A stretch of DNA of 64,000 bases from Azospirillum brasilense (GCF_022023855.1 NZ_CP059449.1:2464001-2528000); one strand, 5' to 3'. Shown: positions 27,106 through 36,557, counted from the first letter of the stretch. The notes: generated by a model not told the origin, from the sequence alone. Numbers and translations: made by a program.

Positions 27106-27816
27106 TTATTCCTTCTCCACCACCGTGTAGCTGCTGAGGTCGCCCTTGGCCCGTTCCTCGGACGGCAAGCGTCCCTGAACGATGTAGCAGATGTTTTCGG
27201 CCACGTTCGTGGCGTGGTCTCCGGCCCGCTCGATGGACTTCGCCACGAACAGCAGATGGGTGCAGCCGGTGATCTGTGCCGGCGACTCCATCATGTAGGT
27301 CAGAAATTCGCGGAACAGGCTGGTGTAGGCCGCATCCACCTGCCCATCCCGATTGCGGACGGCCATCGCGCGCTCGGCATCCTGACCGTCATAGGCGGCC
27401 ACCACGTCGCGGATCATGCCGAGCACCGTCTCACCCATCCAGGACAGCGAGGCAACGGGCGGTTCCACCGGCAGGCCCGCCAACGTGACCGCGCGCTTGG
27501 CGACGGAACTCGCGAAATCGCCCATGCGTTCCAGGTTCGAGGCGATCTTGAGCGCCGATACGATGTCGCGCAAATCCTTCGCCATCGGCTGACGCAGCGC
27601 CAGCAACCGCACGCTCAGCGCTTCCAGCTCAAGTTCCAGCCGGTCGATCTCGGCGTCGGCCTCGATCACCTGCGCGGCCTTGCCGGCGTCACGCTCCGCA
27701 ATGGCCTCCAGCGCGGCGGCGAACTGCTCCTCCACGAGCCGCCCCATGGTCACGACGATCTGGTGCAGGCGCGCCAGTTCGGCGTCGAAGGCCGCCACCG
27801 TATGTCCGCCAGTCAT
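27106..27816 (-). CDS. phoU: phosphate-signalling protein PhoU
   Basis: 236 residues from the ATG at 27816 with AGAGG upstream. Two tandem three-helix PhoU domains carry the metal-cluster motifs (SNLERMGDFASSVAK in the first, KSIERAGDHATNVAE in the second). PhoU dampens PhoR/PhoB signalling and Pst uptake. No pst or pho gene adjoins it here: it is flanked by ChaB and divergent from the pentapeptide-repeat gene, so this may be a second or relocated phoU. Confidence 0.93.
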   Translation of the reverse strand: MTGGHTVAAFDAELARLHQIVVTMGRLVEEQFAAALEAIAERDAGKAAQVIEADAEIDRLELELEALSVRLLALRQPMAKDLRDIVSALKIASNLERMGDFASSVAKRAVTLAGLPVEPPVASLSWMGETVLGMIRDVVAAYDGQDAERAMAVRNRDGQVDAAYTSLFREFLTYMMESPAQITGCTHLLFVAKSIERAGDHATNVAENICYIVQGRLPSEERAKGDLSSYTVVEKE

Positions 27817-27998
27817 TCCGAGCCTCTTTCCCTTGTTTCTTCGCCACACCGCACCGGTCCGGCGTCGCATCGCGTCCGGCAACGGAACAGCATGTTAACA
27901 ATTAAACGAGATTATCTTATGACACTGCTAACGCGCTGGAGTAACCGCGCCCATCCCCCTGCGCTGCGCCGGGAACGGGCCGATTGTCGGACGGGGTC

Positions 27999-29309
27999 AT
28001 GACGCCACATGAGTTGGTCGCCGTGCTGGAAAAGCACGAGCGTTGGCTGAAGAACCGGTCGGGCGGCAATCGCGCCAACCTGACCATGACCAACCTTGAG
28101 GGATCGAACCTCGCCGGGGTGGAACTGACGCAGGGCAAGCTCTCCGGGGCCAACATGGCCCATTGCGACCTGTCCAACGCGAATCTCAGCCACGCCGACC
28201 TGTTCGCCGCCCATCTGACCAAGGCCGACCTGACCGGCTGCAACCTCTACCGGGCGGATCTGCGCGGCGCCCATATGCGCGGCGCCAAGCTGAAGCGGGC
28301 GATTCTGAAGGAAGCCGACCTGCGTGGCGGCGCTCTGCTCTACGGCGGGAATGGGGCCAACGGCAGCAAGGGCCTGGACTTCGTACGGTCCGACCTGTCC
28401 GGCAGCGACATGGACGACGCGATGATGTCGAACGCCAACCTGTCCGGCGCCGACCTGACCGACGTGTCGATGAATGGGGCGGACTGCGAAGGTGCGCTGA
28501 TGGCCGGGGCGACGCTGATGCGCTCCACCATGAAGAACTGCAATCTTGCCCGCGCTGACCTGCGCGGCTGCAATCTGTCCGGCGTCAACCTCCAGGGCGC
28601 CATCCTGCGCGATGCCAACCTGAACGGTGCGGTTCTGGCCGGCGCCAACCTGCGCAACGCCGACCTCCAGGGCGCGAAAATGGAAGGGGCCGACCTTGCC
28701 GGGGCGGACACCACCGGTGCCAACATGGCGCGCTCCGCCGAGAATTTCTCGATCCAGATCCAGGAAGCGCTTCACAATCATTACACCTGGATCAACACCA
28801 ACGGCGCCATGGGATCGCGCGCCGACCTCAGCGGGGCGGACCTGTCGCACATCGACCTCCACGGCGTGAACTTGTCCGGCGCCAATCTGCGCGGCGTGCG
28901 GCTGGTCGGCGCCAAGATGCGCGATTCGCTGCTCATCATGTGCGACATCTCCACCGCCGACTTGACCGACAGCGACTTCAGCGGCGCCATCCTCGACGGG
29001 GCAACCCTTCGCGGCACCAACCTGTCCGGTGCCCGGTTCGACGGGGCGGGCATCGGCTGGGTCGATATCAAAGGTCCGGACGGACGGCCGACCGGGCGGC
29101 TATGGGCGGCCAACCTGACCGGCAGCAACTTCACGGGAGCCTCCTGCATCCGCACCAACATGCGCGGAGCTAATCTGGCCGGCTGCGACTTCTCCAGCGC
29201 CGACCTGACCGGGGCGATTCTCAGCGACGCGAACATCCGCGACGCACGCTTCACCGGCGCCAACCTGACCGGAGCCAGCCTGCCGCCGCCCCCCGATCCG
29301 GACGACTGA
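27999..29309 (+). CDS. pentapeptide-repeat protein
   Basis: 436 residues from the ATG at 27999; a TTG at 27984 would add five. After a helical N-terminus (HELVAVLEKHERWLKN) the protein is almost wholly A(D/N)LxG-type pentapeptides (for example SGANMAHCDLSNANLSHADL), expected to form a right-handed beta-helix. A non-repeat loop near residues 245-265 (FSIQIQEALHNHYTWINTNG) splits the repeats into two blocks. Soluble, no signal peptide. Some relatives mimic DNA and bind gyrase, but nothing here shows that role. Confidence 0.88.
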   Translation: MTPHELVAVLEKHERWLKNRSGGNRANLTMTNLEGSNLAGVELTQGKLSGANMAHCDLSNANLSHADLFAAHLTKADLTGCNLYRADLRGAHMRGAKLKRAILKEADLRGGALLYGGNGANGSKGLDFVRSDLSGSDMDDAMMSNANLSGADLTDVSMNGADCEGALMAGATLMRSTMKNCNLARADLRGCNLSGVNLQGAILRDANLNGAVLAGANLRNADLQGAKMEGADLAGADTTGANMARSAENFSIQIQEALHNHYTWINTNGAMGSRADLSGADLSHIDLHGVNLSGANLRGVRLVGAKMRDSLLIMCDISTADLTDSDFSGAILDGATLRGTNLSGARFDGAGIGWVDIKGPDGRPTGRLWAANLTGSNFTGASCIRTNMRGANLAGCDFSSADLTGAILSDANIRDARFTGANLTGASLPPPPDPDD

Positions 29310-29365
29310 CCGGAACGATCGGCTCCGGACTCGTTGGGTCGCGCCCTGTTCGGTTGCCGCCGCGC

Positions 29366-29890
29366 CTACCCCAGATCGTCGTCTCCGCCGACGGGGGGCA
29401 ATCCGCCGAGATTGGCAGACACCCGGCGCAGCACGCTGACGGTCAGTTCCAGTTCGCGCGGCGAGATGCCCTGGATGGCGGCTTCCTCGATCTCCTCCGC
29501 ACCCGGAAGGATGTCGGCGCGCAACGCCTTTCCCTTCGGCGTCAGGTAGATGTTCACCTTGCGGCGGTCGTGGGGGTTGCGCACCCGCTGGACGAGATCG
29601 CAGCGCTCCAGGTTGTTCAGCGCCGTCACCGTGGTGGGTTCCATCATGCCGACCCGCTGGCTCAATTCGCGCTGGGTCAGCCCGTCCTCCTCCCACAGGG
29701 CGCGAAGAAAATACCACTGCCCCATGCTGACGCCGTGGTCGGCGATGCGGATCTGCAGCGCACGCGCGATGGCGCGATGCACCTCCCGCACGGCGCGCGG
29801 CAAGGTCATGACGGAGGGGGGGAGCGCGTCGGCATCCTCCCCTTGCGGCTCAGCGACGATGGGTTCCTGTCTCTTGAAACGCCCAACCAT
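29366..29890 (-). CDS. MarR-family transcriptional regulator
   Basis: 174 residues from the ATG at 29890; an upstream TTG at 29950 is an alternative. The winged helix (LTQRELSQRVGMMEPTTVTA, then RNPHDRRKVNIYLTPKG for the wing) is typical, flanked by dimerisation helices. MarR proteins respond to small ligands or oxidation and usually repress nearby genes. Here the candidate targets are itself and the divergent aguB gene across an AT-rich 368-bp gap. Confidence 0.9.
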   Translation of the reverse strand: MVGRFKRQEPIVAEPQGEDADALPPSVMTLPRAVREVHRAIARALQIRIADHGVSMGQWYFLRALWEEDGLTQRELSQRVGMMEPTTVTALNNLERCDLVQRVRNPHDRRKVNIYLTPKGKALRADILPGAEEIEEAAIQGISPRELELTVSVLRRVSANLGGLPPVGGDDDLG

Positions 29891-30258
29891 GACGACGATC
29901 TCTCGGCAGACGTCCGTCAGGCCGTGGTGCGGCGCAGCGGACGAAATCAACTTGCCCGATCATATCTGCTCTCGGAAAAATCGCAAAACAATTGCGGATT
30001 TAAATTTCTCATGCATGCAACAATATGTCTTATAACCGCAGCGCGATCTTTCTTCGACGTTTTCATATTTATGCGTATGACTGCCGAGTTCTACGCCCCA
30101 CACGCGGCAAGGGCGGCGGTGCCCGGCCTGGAAACCTGCCGGCCTTAAAACGCGAATGACTCTGAAACGTTTGTGACAGGGCGGAGTTTGGGTTGCACGC
30201 TTGGCCATCCGCCCACTAACACGGCACAGCACACGCAAGAGCACAGGAGCACCAGCTT
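29891..30258. other. 368-bp AT-rich regulatory region between marR and aguB
   Basis: The middle part (about 29960-30080) is markedly AT-rich for this genome and contains CATGCATG and several TTTAAAT-like stretches, a plausible MarR operator zone. A sigma-54-like site lies at 30182-30197. No coding frame is convincing. Confidence 0.45.
30182..30197 (+). promoter_or_regulatory. weak sigma-54-like promoter before aguB
   Basis: CGGAGTTTGGGTTGCA has GG and GC at the required spacing and a perfect TTGCA -12 element, but the -24 element is only CGGAG. It is about 60 bp before the ATG. Confidence 0.2.
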
Positions 30259-31155
30259 ATGCGCCCCACCACCGGACGCACCGTCACCGTCGCGGCGACC
30301 CAGATGGCCTGCGGCTGGGACCGCGACGCCAATGTGAATGGCGTCGAGCGCCTCGTGCGCGACGCGGCGGCGCGCGGCGCCCAAATCATCCTGCCGCAGG
30401 AATTGTTCGAAACGCCTTATTTCTGCAAGGACCAGAAGCAGGATTTGTTCGCCCTCGCCCACCCGGTCGAGGATCACCCCGTGATCGCGCGGATGAGCGC
30501 GCTCGCCCGTGAACTCTCCGTGGTCATCCCCACCAGCTTCTTCGAGCGGGCGCGGAACGCCTATTACAATTCCCTGGCGATGATCGATGCGGACGGCACG
30601 GTCCTGGGCGTCTACCGCAAATCCCACATCCCGGATGGTCCGGGCTATCAGGAAAAATACTATTTCAACCCCGGCGACACCGGCTTTCAGGTCTACAAGA
30701 CCCGCTACGCCGCCATCGGCTGCGCGATCTGCTGGGACCAGTGGTTCCCGGAATCGGCCCGCGCCATGGCGCTGAAGGGGGCAGAGATCCTGTTCTACCC
30801 CACCGCCATCGGGTCCGAGCCGCAGGACGGCGCGTTGGACAGCCAAGCCCACTGGACGCGGGTCATGCAGGGCCATGCCGGAGCCAACCTGATGCCCCTG
30901 GTCGCCTCCAATCGCATCGGGCGGGAAGAGGGTGAAACCTGCGGGATAACCTTCTACGGCTCCTCCTTCATCGCCGGACCGACCGGGGAGTTGGTTACGC
31001 AGGCCGACCGCGATAGCGAGACGGTCCTGACCGCCAGCTTCGATCTCGACCGCATTGCCGCGCAGCGCGCGTCCTGGGGCATCTTCCGCGACCGCCGGCC
31101 GGAGCTTTACGGCCCGCTGCTGACCCTTGACGGCGAGTCCCCCGTCCGCCGCTGA
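30259..31155 (+). CDS. aguB: N-carbamoylputrescine amidase
   Basis: 298 residues, nitrilase superfamily. It hydrolyses N-carbamoylputrescine to putrescine, CO2 and ammonia in the arginine-decarboxylase route to polyamines. The catalytic triad is Glu48 (LPQELFETPYFC), Lys121 (YRKSHIPDGPGY) and Cys158 (GCAICWDQWFPE). The motifs around these residues are specific to AguB-type amidases. The partner agmatine deiminase is not in the window. Start by the ATG at 30259. Confidence 0.92.
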   Translation: MRPTTGRTVTVAATQMACGWDRDANVNGVERLVRDAAARGAQIILPQELFETPYFCKDQKQDLFALAHPVEDHPVIARMSALARELSVVIPTSFFERARNAYYNSLAMIDADGTVLGVYRKSHIPDGPGYQEKYYFNPGDTGFQVYKTRYAAIGCAICWDQWFPESARAMALKGAEILFYPTAIGSEPQDGALDSQAHWTRVMQGHAGANLMPLVASNRIGREEGETCGITFYGSSFIAGPTGELVTQADRDSETVLTASFDLDRIAAQRASWGIFRDRRPELYGPLLTLDGESPVRR

Positions 31156-31179
31156 AACCCGGAACCGGGCCGCCCGGCA

Positions 31180-31827
31180 TCACACCGTGATGCCGGCGGT
31201 GCCGCTCCTCTGGCCAATGCCGAAGGCCGACGCATATGCCGCCGCGCCACGCGCCGCCAAGGCCGGCGCGGCGGTGTCGCTTGGCCTCGCACCGTCATCT
31301 CCGCTGTCCTGCCCGTCGAGTGAACCGTCGCTCCGCGCGCCTGGCTCCGAACCCTTCCGCCGCAATTCCTGCTGCGCCTGCATTTTCGCGGCATCGGCCT
31401 GCTGGGCGACGCGAAGGTCCTGTGCCGAGGGGTCTGATGGCGCCAAAGCCGCCGCCTTGACCGTGTCCATCTTGCGCACGGTGGCTTCGGGATCACTCTC
31501 CGCGCCGACGTCCACCTGCACTTCGCCGGCGGTCGCGTAGTTCTTGCCGTCCGGCCCGCGAGTGAAGGTGAAGGAGGCACCGCCCGCGTGAGGGCCGCCC
31601 GCCGCCTGATGCGCCGCCTCGTGCTGGCGGACGCTGGCATCGATGCGCTTGAGTTCCTGGACCTGCCGCTGCTGATCGTCGGTCAGTGTGCCGGGCTGGA
31701 CCGCGCTTGTCCGGACGGTGTCGTGATCTGCGGCCTGGGCACCGTCCGGGGTCCGGTCACGCGCCACTTGGCCGGGCCGCAGGAGCGGCACGCCAAAAAC
31801 GCCACTGGTCGATACACCGGCAACCAT
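31180..31827 (-). CDS. SprA-related putative metalloprotease-like protein
   Basis: 215 residues from the ATG at 31827. The core ASVRQHEAAHQAAGG contains an HExxH-like HEAAH motif, followed by SFTFTRGPDGKNYATAGEV, which matches the SprA-related family (PF12118). The zinc-protease activity suggested by HEAAH is unproven for the family. The flanks are Ala/Gly/Ser-rich and low in complexity, and no signal peptide is evident. Convergent with aguB, 24 bp apart. Confidence 0.75.
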   Translation of the reverse strand: MVAGVSTSGVFGVPLLRPGQVARDRTPDGAQAADHDTVRTSAVQPGTLTDDQQRQVQELKRIDASVRQHEAAHQAAGGPHAGGASFTFTRGPDGKNYATAGEVQVDVGAESDPEATVRKMDTVKAAALAPSDPSAQDLRVAQQADAAKMQAQQELRRKGSEPGARSDGSLDGQDSGDDGARPSDTAAPALAARGAAAYASAFGIGQRSGTAGITV

Positions 31828-31996
31828 GGGCCGCGGCTCCTGCGCGCTCCACGCGATGCTCACCAGTCTACACGCAGCATGGCGGCGCGGCAACGCAGCT
31901 TGGCCGTTGCCTTTTCTAAGATATGCACGCATTAGTGTTCATTGTATCCGACTTTGACGGCCAAAACGGAATCGGACCACGGTGCCAGCACCATCA

Positions 31997-34900
31997 ATGT
32001 GTGACTCCGCGCGCAGAATCCTCGCCCTTTTGGTGTCGTTGTCGGCGCTGACGGTCTGGGCGCTCGCCGTGTCGGCCGCGGAGCCGGCATCCCCCGTGCT
32101 CCACGCCCGCAATACGGCACCCTCCTCCCAGGCGATCCCGCCGCCGCGCGCCGGCGCCAGCCGTCCCGCTCCCGGCCCGGATTCCCTGTCACCGATCGAG
32201 GCCGCCTACAGCGAGCGGGCGGGCTCCCTCCTTCTCCAGTTCGGCTACGACCAGTTCGGCGAGGCCCCGCCGCGCGGCGGATCGGGCGGCGTGCAAGCGG
32301 ACTACACGCTGGGTCCGGGCGACGAACTTCTGGTGTCCCTGCGTGGCCAGAAATCCTCCAGCAAGCGCCACCTCATCGACGGGGCGGGGCTGCTGACCGT
32401 CGACGACGTACGGCCCGTCGTGGCCCAGGGACTGACCCTTGCGGAATTGCGCGCCCAGCTGGCCGACGCGGTGACGGCCTCCTTTCCGAACACCGAGGTG
32501 TACGTCTCGGTGACGGAAATCCGGCGGATCGGCGTCCTGGTGACCGGCGCCGTGGCTCGTCCGGGCCGTCAGGAGATTAGTGCCTTCGCCACGCTGATCG
32601 ACGCGTTGACCGGCGCCGGCGGTGTCACACGTGGCGGCTCGCTCCGCCGCATCCACCTGTTTCATGCGCACGCCGCGGCAAACGCCCCTTCGACCGGGTT
32701 GCCCATCGACCTGTACGACCTGTTCATGACCGGGGACGGCGCGAACGCGGGCATTCGGTTGCGCGACGGCGACCGCGTCTTCGTGCCGCCGCTCGGTCCC
32801 ACGGTGGCGCTGGCCGGGCCGCTGAAACGTCCCGGCGTCTATGAGCTTCCCCCCGGCGAGAACCGCCTGCCGATCGCCGTGGCGCGGGAGATGGCGGGAG
32901 GCCTTCTGCGGCCCGGCGCGCATCGGGCGCTTCGCTACGCCATCGGTCCGGACGGAGAGGAACGGGCGGAGGAGCTGTCCGACGCGGACGCCACCCAGCT
33001 GGGCGACGGCGACCTGCTGCTTCTGGCACCCCGCCGGGAGGATCGGCGGGGCGACCTGCGGCTGGACGGCCATGTCCTGCGCCCCGGAGCCCGGGCGTTG
33101 GAGCGGACCCCAAGCATCGGGGCTCTGGTTTCCGCGGCCGATCTCGGACCGGCGCCCTATCTTCCCTTTGCCGTGCTCGCCTCCGTTCATCCGGGCAACC
33201 GCACGCGCGTCCTGCGACCGGTCGATTTGGGAGCCGTGCTCGGCGGCCGTGACCGCCGCCCCCTTGCCGAGGGCGACGTCCTTTACGTGCTGGGCGCGGA
33301 CGATGTGGACTTCCTGACCTCCGAACCGGTGCTGGAGCTGCTGCGCGGCGCGCGCGAGCCGGCCTCGGACGCGTGCCGCAGCCTTGTGGTGCTGGCCCGC
33401 GCACTGACGGCGCAGCCGGACGGGCCGCTTGCCAGCGGTCCGCAGGCGCGGGCGGCGGCGCGGCTGACCGGCGGACGCGGCCCCTGCCCGCCCTTGTTCG
33501 AAGCCGTTCCCGACCTGCTCGTCTTCGCGCTGGAGCATTCCACCCTGCTGATGGGCGGCGTCCCCCGCCCCGGCTTCTACCCCTCCAACGGACGGGGCAG
33601 CGCCGCGGAGCTGGCGCTCGCCGCGGGCGGGCCGGAGTCCGGCGCCTACGCGCCCCCCTTCGGCGGAGCATCGCAACACCGCCCGGTGGCGGCGGGGAGC
33701 ATTGTGGAACCCGACGAGCCTGTCTACGAGTTGACCGGCCATGCCCGCCGCCCCGGCGTCCGCCCTCTGGCCGGGGGCGCCACGCTGCGTGACGCCTTGA
33801 CCGGCGGCGATGCGCTGAAGCGGGACGTCTATCCCCTGCTGGGCGTGATCGAGCGCTTCGACCGCCGCACCCTCGCCCATCGACTGATTCCCTTCTCGCC
33901 ACAGGAGGTGACTTCCGGACAGGCCAACCGCGCCCTCTCCGACGGTGATCGGGTACGCCTGCTCTCCACCGCCGAGGCCCGTGCGCTGACCAGTTCCCCG
34001 GACAAGGAACGCAAGCCCGAGACGCCCCCGGCCAACACCGGACCACCTGATGCCGAACCACCCGACACCGAACCACCGGGCGCCGAACCGCCCAACGCCA
34101 AACCGCCGCTTCCCGGCGACATCGCGGGGCTGGTAAGGGAACGCGGGGTGCAGGTGCGGGGTGCCGTGCGAACACCCGGCACTTATCCCGTGGCGGAGAC
34201 GGCGACCGTCGAGGCCCTTCTGGCAACCGCCGGCGGCCCCGCCGCGACCGCCGATCTCGCCAGCCTGGAAATCACCACCACCACCGGCCAGCGCCGCCGC
34301 CTGGACCTCCGCGACGGTGCGACGGCCCGGACGGCGCTGTATCCGGGCGACAGCCTGCGCGTCAATCCCAAACCCCAGGCACTGGAGGCGCGAGCGGTCA
34401 CCATTTCCGGCGCAGTGCGCCGCCCCGGCGCTTACGACGTCGCGCGCGGCGAGACGCTGTCGTCGCTGATCGACCGGGCCGGCGGCCTGACGGAGGAAGC
34501 CTATCCTGCCGGGACCAGTTTCCTGCGCGACAGCGAGCGCAAGCGCGAGCGCGCCTGGTTCGACCAGCAGGCCCGCGACCTGGAACGCTGGATGGTGCAG
34601 GAGGTCGAGAAGGGCGAGGCTGCGCGCTCGGACGTGGTCGGGCTGGCCCGGCAGCTCGCGACCCAGCTGCGCGGGGTGGAGCCGCTGGGCCGCATCGTCG
34701 TCGAGGCCGACCCACTGGTGCTGCGCCAGCGGCCCGAACTGGACGTGCTGCTGGAGCCGGACGACCGCATCCTGATTCCGAAACGCCCCCTCACCGTGAC
34801 CGTCACCGGCGAGGTGCTTCATCCAACCGCCGCGCAGTTCGTCAGCGGCAAGACCGCCGAAGCCTATCTCCAGGAGGCGGGCGGTGCGAGCCGCAACGCC

Positions 34901-35119
34901 GACGACGCCCGCATCTTCCTGGTTCTGCCGGACGGGCGGGCGCAGCCGCTGTCCCTCTCCTCCTGGAACCACACCGTTACGGCGATCCCGCCCGGCTCGT
35001 CCATCGTGGTGCCGCGCGACCCGAAGCCGTTCGATCTGATGGAGTTCTCCAAGAACATGGGCACCATCCTCGGCCAGCTCGCCATCTCGGCGGCGGCGAT
35101 CGCGGTGATCTCCGAGTGA
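31997..35119 (+). CDS. large multi-SLBB polysaccharide export protein
   Basis: 1040 residues from the ATG at 31997 (a GTG at 31982 is possible). A signal peptide ends near AVSAAEP. A Poly_export-type domain (LGPGDELLVSLRGQ to FPNTEVYVSV) follows, then a series of SLBB-like beta-grasp repeats (for example GAVARPGRQEI, GPLKRPGVYEL, GHARRPGVRPL, GAVRTPGTYPV, GAVRRPGAYDV, GEVLHPTAAQF). A C-terminal helix (LGQLAISAAAIAVIS) closes the protein. Wza-like proteins form the outer-membrane exit for exopolysaccharide. This one is about three times Wza length, and a four-fold PPxxE repeat interrupts the SLBB array near residue 683. Confidence 0.85.
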   Translation: MCDSARRILALLVSLSALTVWALAVSAAEPASPVLHARNTAPSSQAIPPPRAGASRPAPGPDSLSPIEAAYSERAGSLLLQFGYDQFGEAPPRGGSGGVQADYTLGPGDELLVSLRGQKSSSKRHLIDGAGLLTVDDVRPVVAQGLTLAELRAQLADAVTASFPNTEVYVSVTEIRRIGVLVTGAVARPGRQEISAFATLIDALTGAGGVTRGGSLRRIHLFHAHAAANAPSTGLPIDLYDLFMTGDGANAGIRLRDGDRVFVPPLGPTVALAGPLKRPGVYELPPGENRLPIAVAREMAGGLLRPGAHRALRYAIGPDGEERAEELSDADATQLGDGDLLLLAPRREDRRGDLRLDGHVLRPGARALERTPSIGALVSAADLGPAPYLPFAVLASVHPGNRTRVLRPVDLGAVLGGRDRRPLAEGDVLYVLGADDVDFLTSEPVLELLRGAREPASDACRSLVVLARALTAQPDGPLASGPQARAAARLTGGRGPCPPLFEAVPDLLVFALEHSTLLMGGVPRPGFYPSNGRGSAAELALAAGGPESGAYAPPFGGASQHRPVAAGSIVEPDEPVYELTGHARRPGVRPLAGGATLRDALTGGDALKRDVYPLLGVIERFDRRTLAHRLIPFSPQEVTSGQANRALSDGDRVRLLSTAEARALTSSPDKERKPETPPANTGPPDAEPPDTEPPGAEPPNAKPPLPGDIAGLVRERGVQVRGAVRTPGTYPVAETATVEALLATAGGPAATADLASLEITTTTGQRRRLDLRDGATARTALYPGDSLRVNPKPQALEARAVTISGAVRRPGAYDVARGETLSSLIDRAGGLTEEAYPAGTSFLRDSERKRERAWFDQQARDLERWMVQEVEKGEAARSDVVGLARQLATQLRGVEPLGRIVVEADPLVLRQRPELDVLLEPDDRILIPKRPLTVTVTGEVLHPTAAQFVSGKTAEAYLQEAGGASRNADDARIFLVLPDGRAQPLSLSSWNHTVTAIPPGSSIVVPRDPKPFDLMEFSKNMGTILGQLAISAAAIAVISE
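34043..34102 (+). repeat. four tandem 15-bp units coding PPxxE/K
   Basis: Units PPDAE, PPDTE, PPGAE and PPNAK are encoded by four consecutive 15-bp imperfect repeats inside the SLBB gene. They form a Pro-rich hinge and could vary in number by replication slippage without shifting the frame. Confidence 0.8.
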
Positions 35120-35946
35120 CGGGTGAAGCGGGAACGGTCCGGTTGGCCGTGGTCACCGTGGTCCGCGACGACCTGCCCGGCCTGCTCGCCACCCACGCCA
35201 GCCTGCGCGCCCAGACCGTGGCGGCCTACGACTGGTTCGTGGCGGATGGCGCTTCCACGGACGGGACGGCCGCATGGTTGGCCCGCCATGGGGACGAGGC
35301 GGCTTGGTGGCGCTCGTCGCCCGACCACGGTCTGTATGACGCCATGAACGTCGCGCTGGATGCCATTGCCGAGCGGCCCCCCTCCTGCGCCTCTCCGTGC
35401 AGCCACATCCTGTTCCTCAACGCCGGCGACCGGCTGGCCGACGGTCGGGTTCTGGAGCGGCTTATCCCCATCCTGGCCGCGCGTCCGGATGCTGCCCTGT
35501 TCTATGGGGACGCGCTGGAGGAGCTTCCCGGCGGGAGGCTGGTCGTGAAGCCGGCGCGCTCGCACCGCCGCGCCTTGCTGGGCATGTTCACGCATCACCA
35601 AGCCATGGTCTACCGAATGGCTGCCATGCCCGGTGTCCGATTCGATCTGCGGCACGCGCTGGCCGCCGACTATGCGTTCACCTTGACGGTCCTCAAGCGA
35701 GGGGACCCGGCCCACCGCTTGCCACTTTCGGTATGCATTTTTGCCCCCGGCGGACGGTCCCGGCAGGAACCGGCGCGTGGCCGGCGGGAGCAAGCAATCA
35801 TCCGCCGCGAGCTGCTTGGGCTGGGCCGAACGGCCAACGCAACAATATGGGGATTACAATGGCTTGCCATTACCTTGCGCCAGACAATTCCATGGCTTTA
35901 CGCGAAATATCGTTTCTCATCAAATGAACGATCGTTTCTTTCATAA
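35116..35946 (+). CDS. GT2 glycosyltransferase (WcaE-like)
   Basis: 276 residues. A GTG start overlaps the SLBB stop (GTGA), implying coupled translation. The GT-A fold shows LAVVTVVRDDLPGL, FVADGASTDGT and the acidic LFLNAGDRLAD; HHQAMVYR is typical of colanic-acid-type family 2 enzymes. It is predicted to add a sugar during repeat-unit assembly on the cytoplasmic face. The C-terminus (LQWLAITLRQTIPWLY) is amphipathic and may touch the membrane. Confidence 0.82.
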   Translation: MTGEAGTVRLAVVTVVRDDLPGLLATHASLRAQTVAAYDWFVADGASTDGTAAWLARHGDEAAWWRSSPDHGLYDAMNVALDAIAERPPSCASPCSHILFLNAGDRLADGRVLERLIPILAARPDAALFYGDALEELPGGRLVVKPARSHRRALLGMFTHHQAMVYRMAAMPGVRFDLRHALAADYAFTLTVLKRGDPAHRLPLSVCIFAPGGRSRQEPARGRREQAIIRRELLGLGRTANATIWGLQWLAITLRQTIPWLYAKYRFSSNERSFLS

Positions 35947-35976
35947 GCTTTGACGACTGTTTCACGCATCTAGCTG

Positions 35977-36004
35977 TTGATGCGCACGAAAAGTTGCATA
36001 GAAT
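35977..36004 (+). promoter_or_regulatory. sigma-70-type promoter of the XRE gene
   Basis: TTGATG, 16 bp, TAGAAT, located about 63 bp before the ATG at 36067 in an AT-rich gap. Confidence 0.45.
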
Positions 36005-36066
36005 TTACTTTCCTAACTAACCAATTTCCCTGGTGGCGACGACCACCTCCATACTGAGGGTCTATT

Positions 36067-36534
36067 ATGAGTGCCACGAAATCCAAGCTATCGCCCGCCC
36101 ACACACTGTCACGCCGTGGCGAGGGTCCCAACCCCATCGACATTCATGTCGGCGCCCGGCTTCGGCTGCGCCGCACTCTGCTCGGTCTGAGCCAGGAGAA
36201 GCTGGGCGAGGCGGTCGGGATCACCTTCCAGCAGCTCCAGAAGTACGAGCGCGGGTCCAACCGCATCAGCGCCAGCCGCCTGTTCAACCTGTCGCAGGTT
36301 CTGGGCGTCCCGGTCAGCTACTTCTTCGAGGACATGCCGTCGCCGGAGCACATCGCCACCCCGTCGCCCGACGTTCCGCCGTCCGAAACAGAAGAGTTCG
36401 AGTCGATGGCCCGTCGTGAAACCCTGGAACTGGTCCGGGCCTATTACCGCATCGAGGACTCCTCCGTGCGCAAGCGCACCTTCGACCTTCTCAAGGCCCT
36501 CGGCGGCGAGCGCGCCCTGGACGAAGCGGTGTAA
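36067..36534 (+). CDS. XRE-family HTH regulator
   Basis: 155 residues. The cro/C1-type HTH (VGARLRLRRTLLGLSQEKLG to ITFQQLQKYERGSNRISASR) sits at residues 27-82, followed by an acidic linker and a helical C-terminal segment (LELVRAYYRIED). Close relatives are abundant in alphaproteobacteria as free-standing regulators. It lies between the two arms of the exopolysaccharide cluster and has its own promoter, so it is a candidate regulator of the cluster, which is inference from position. Confidence 0.88.
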   Translation: MSATKSKLSPAHTLSRRGEGPNPIDIHVGARLRLRRTLLGLSQEKLGEAVGITFQQLQKYERGSNRISASRLFNLSQVLGVPVSYFFEDMPSPEHIATPSPDVPPSETEEFESMARRETLELVRAYYRIEDSSVRKRTFDLLKALGGERALDEAV

Positions 36535-36557
36535 GGCACGGCACCGTCGTTCGACCC

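Noticed and set aside
32189..34972. 927-codon minus-strand open frame across the SLBB gene
   Set aside because: Antisense shadow; the plus strand has a signal peptide and SLBB motifs.
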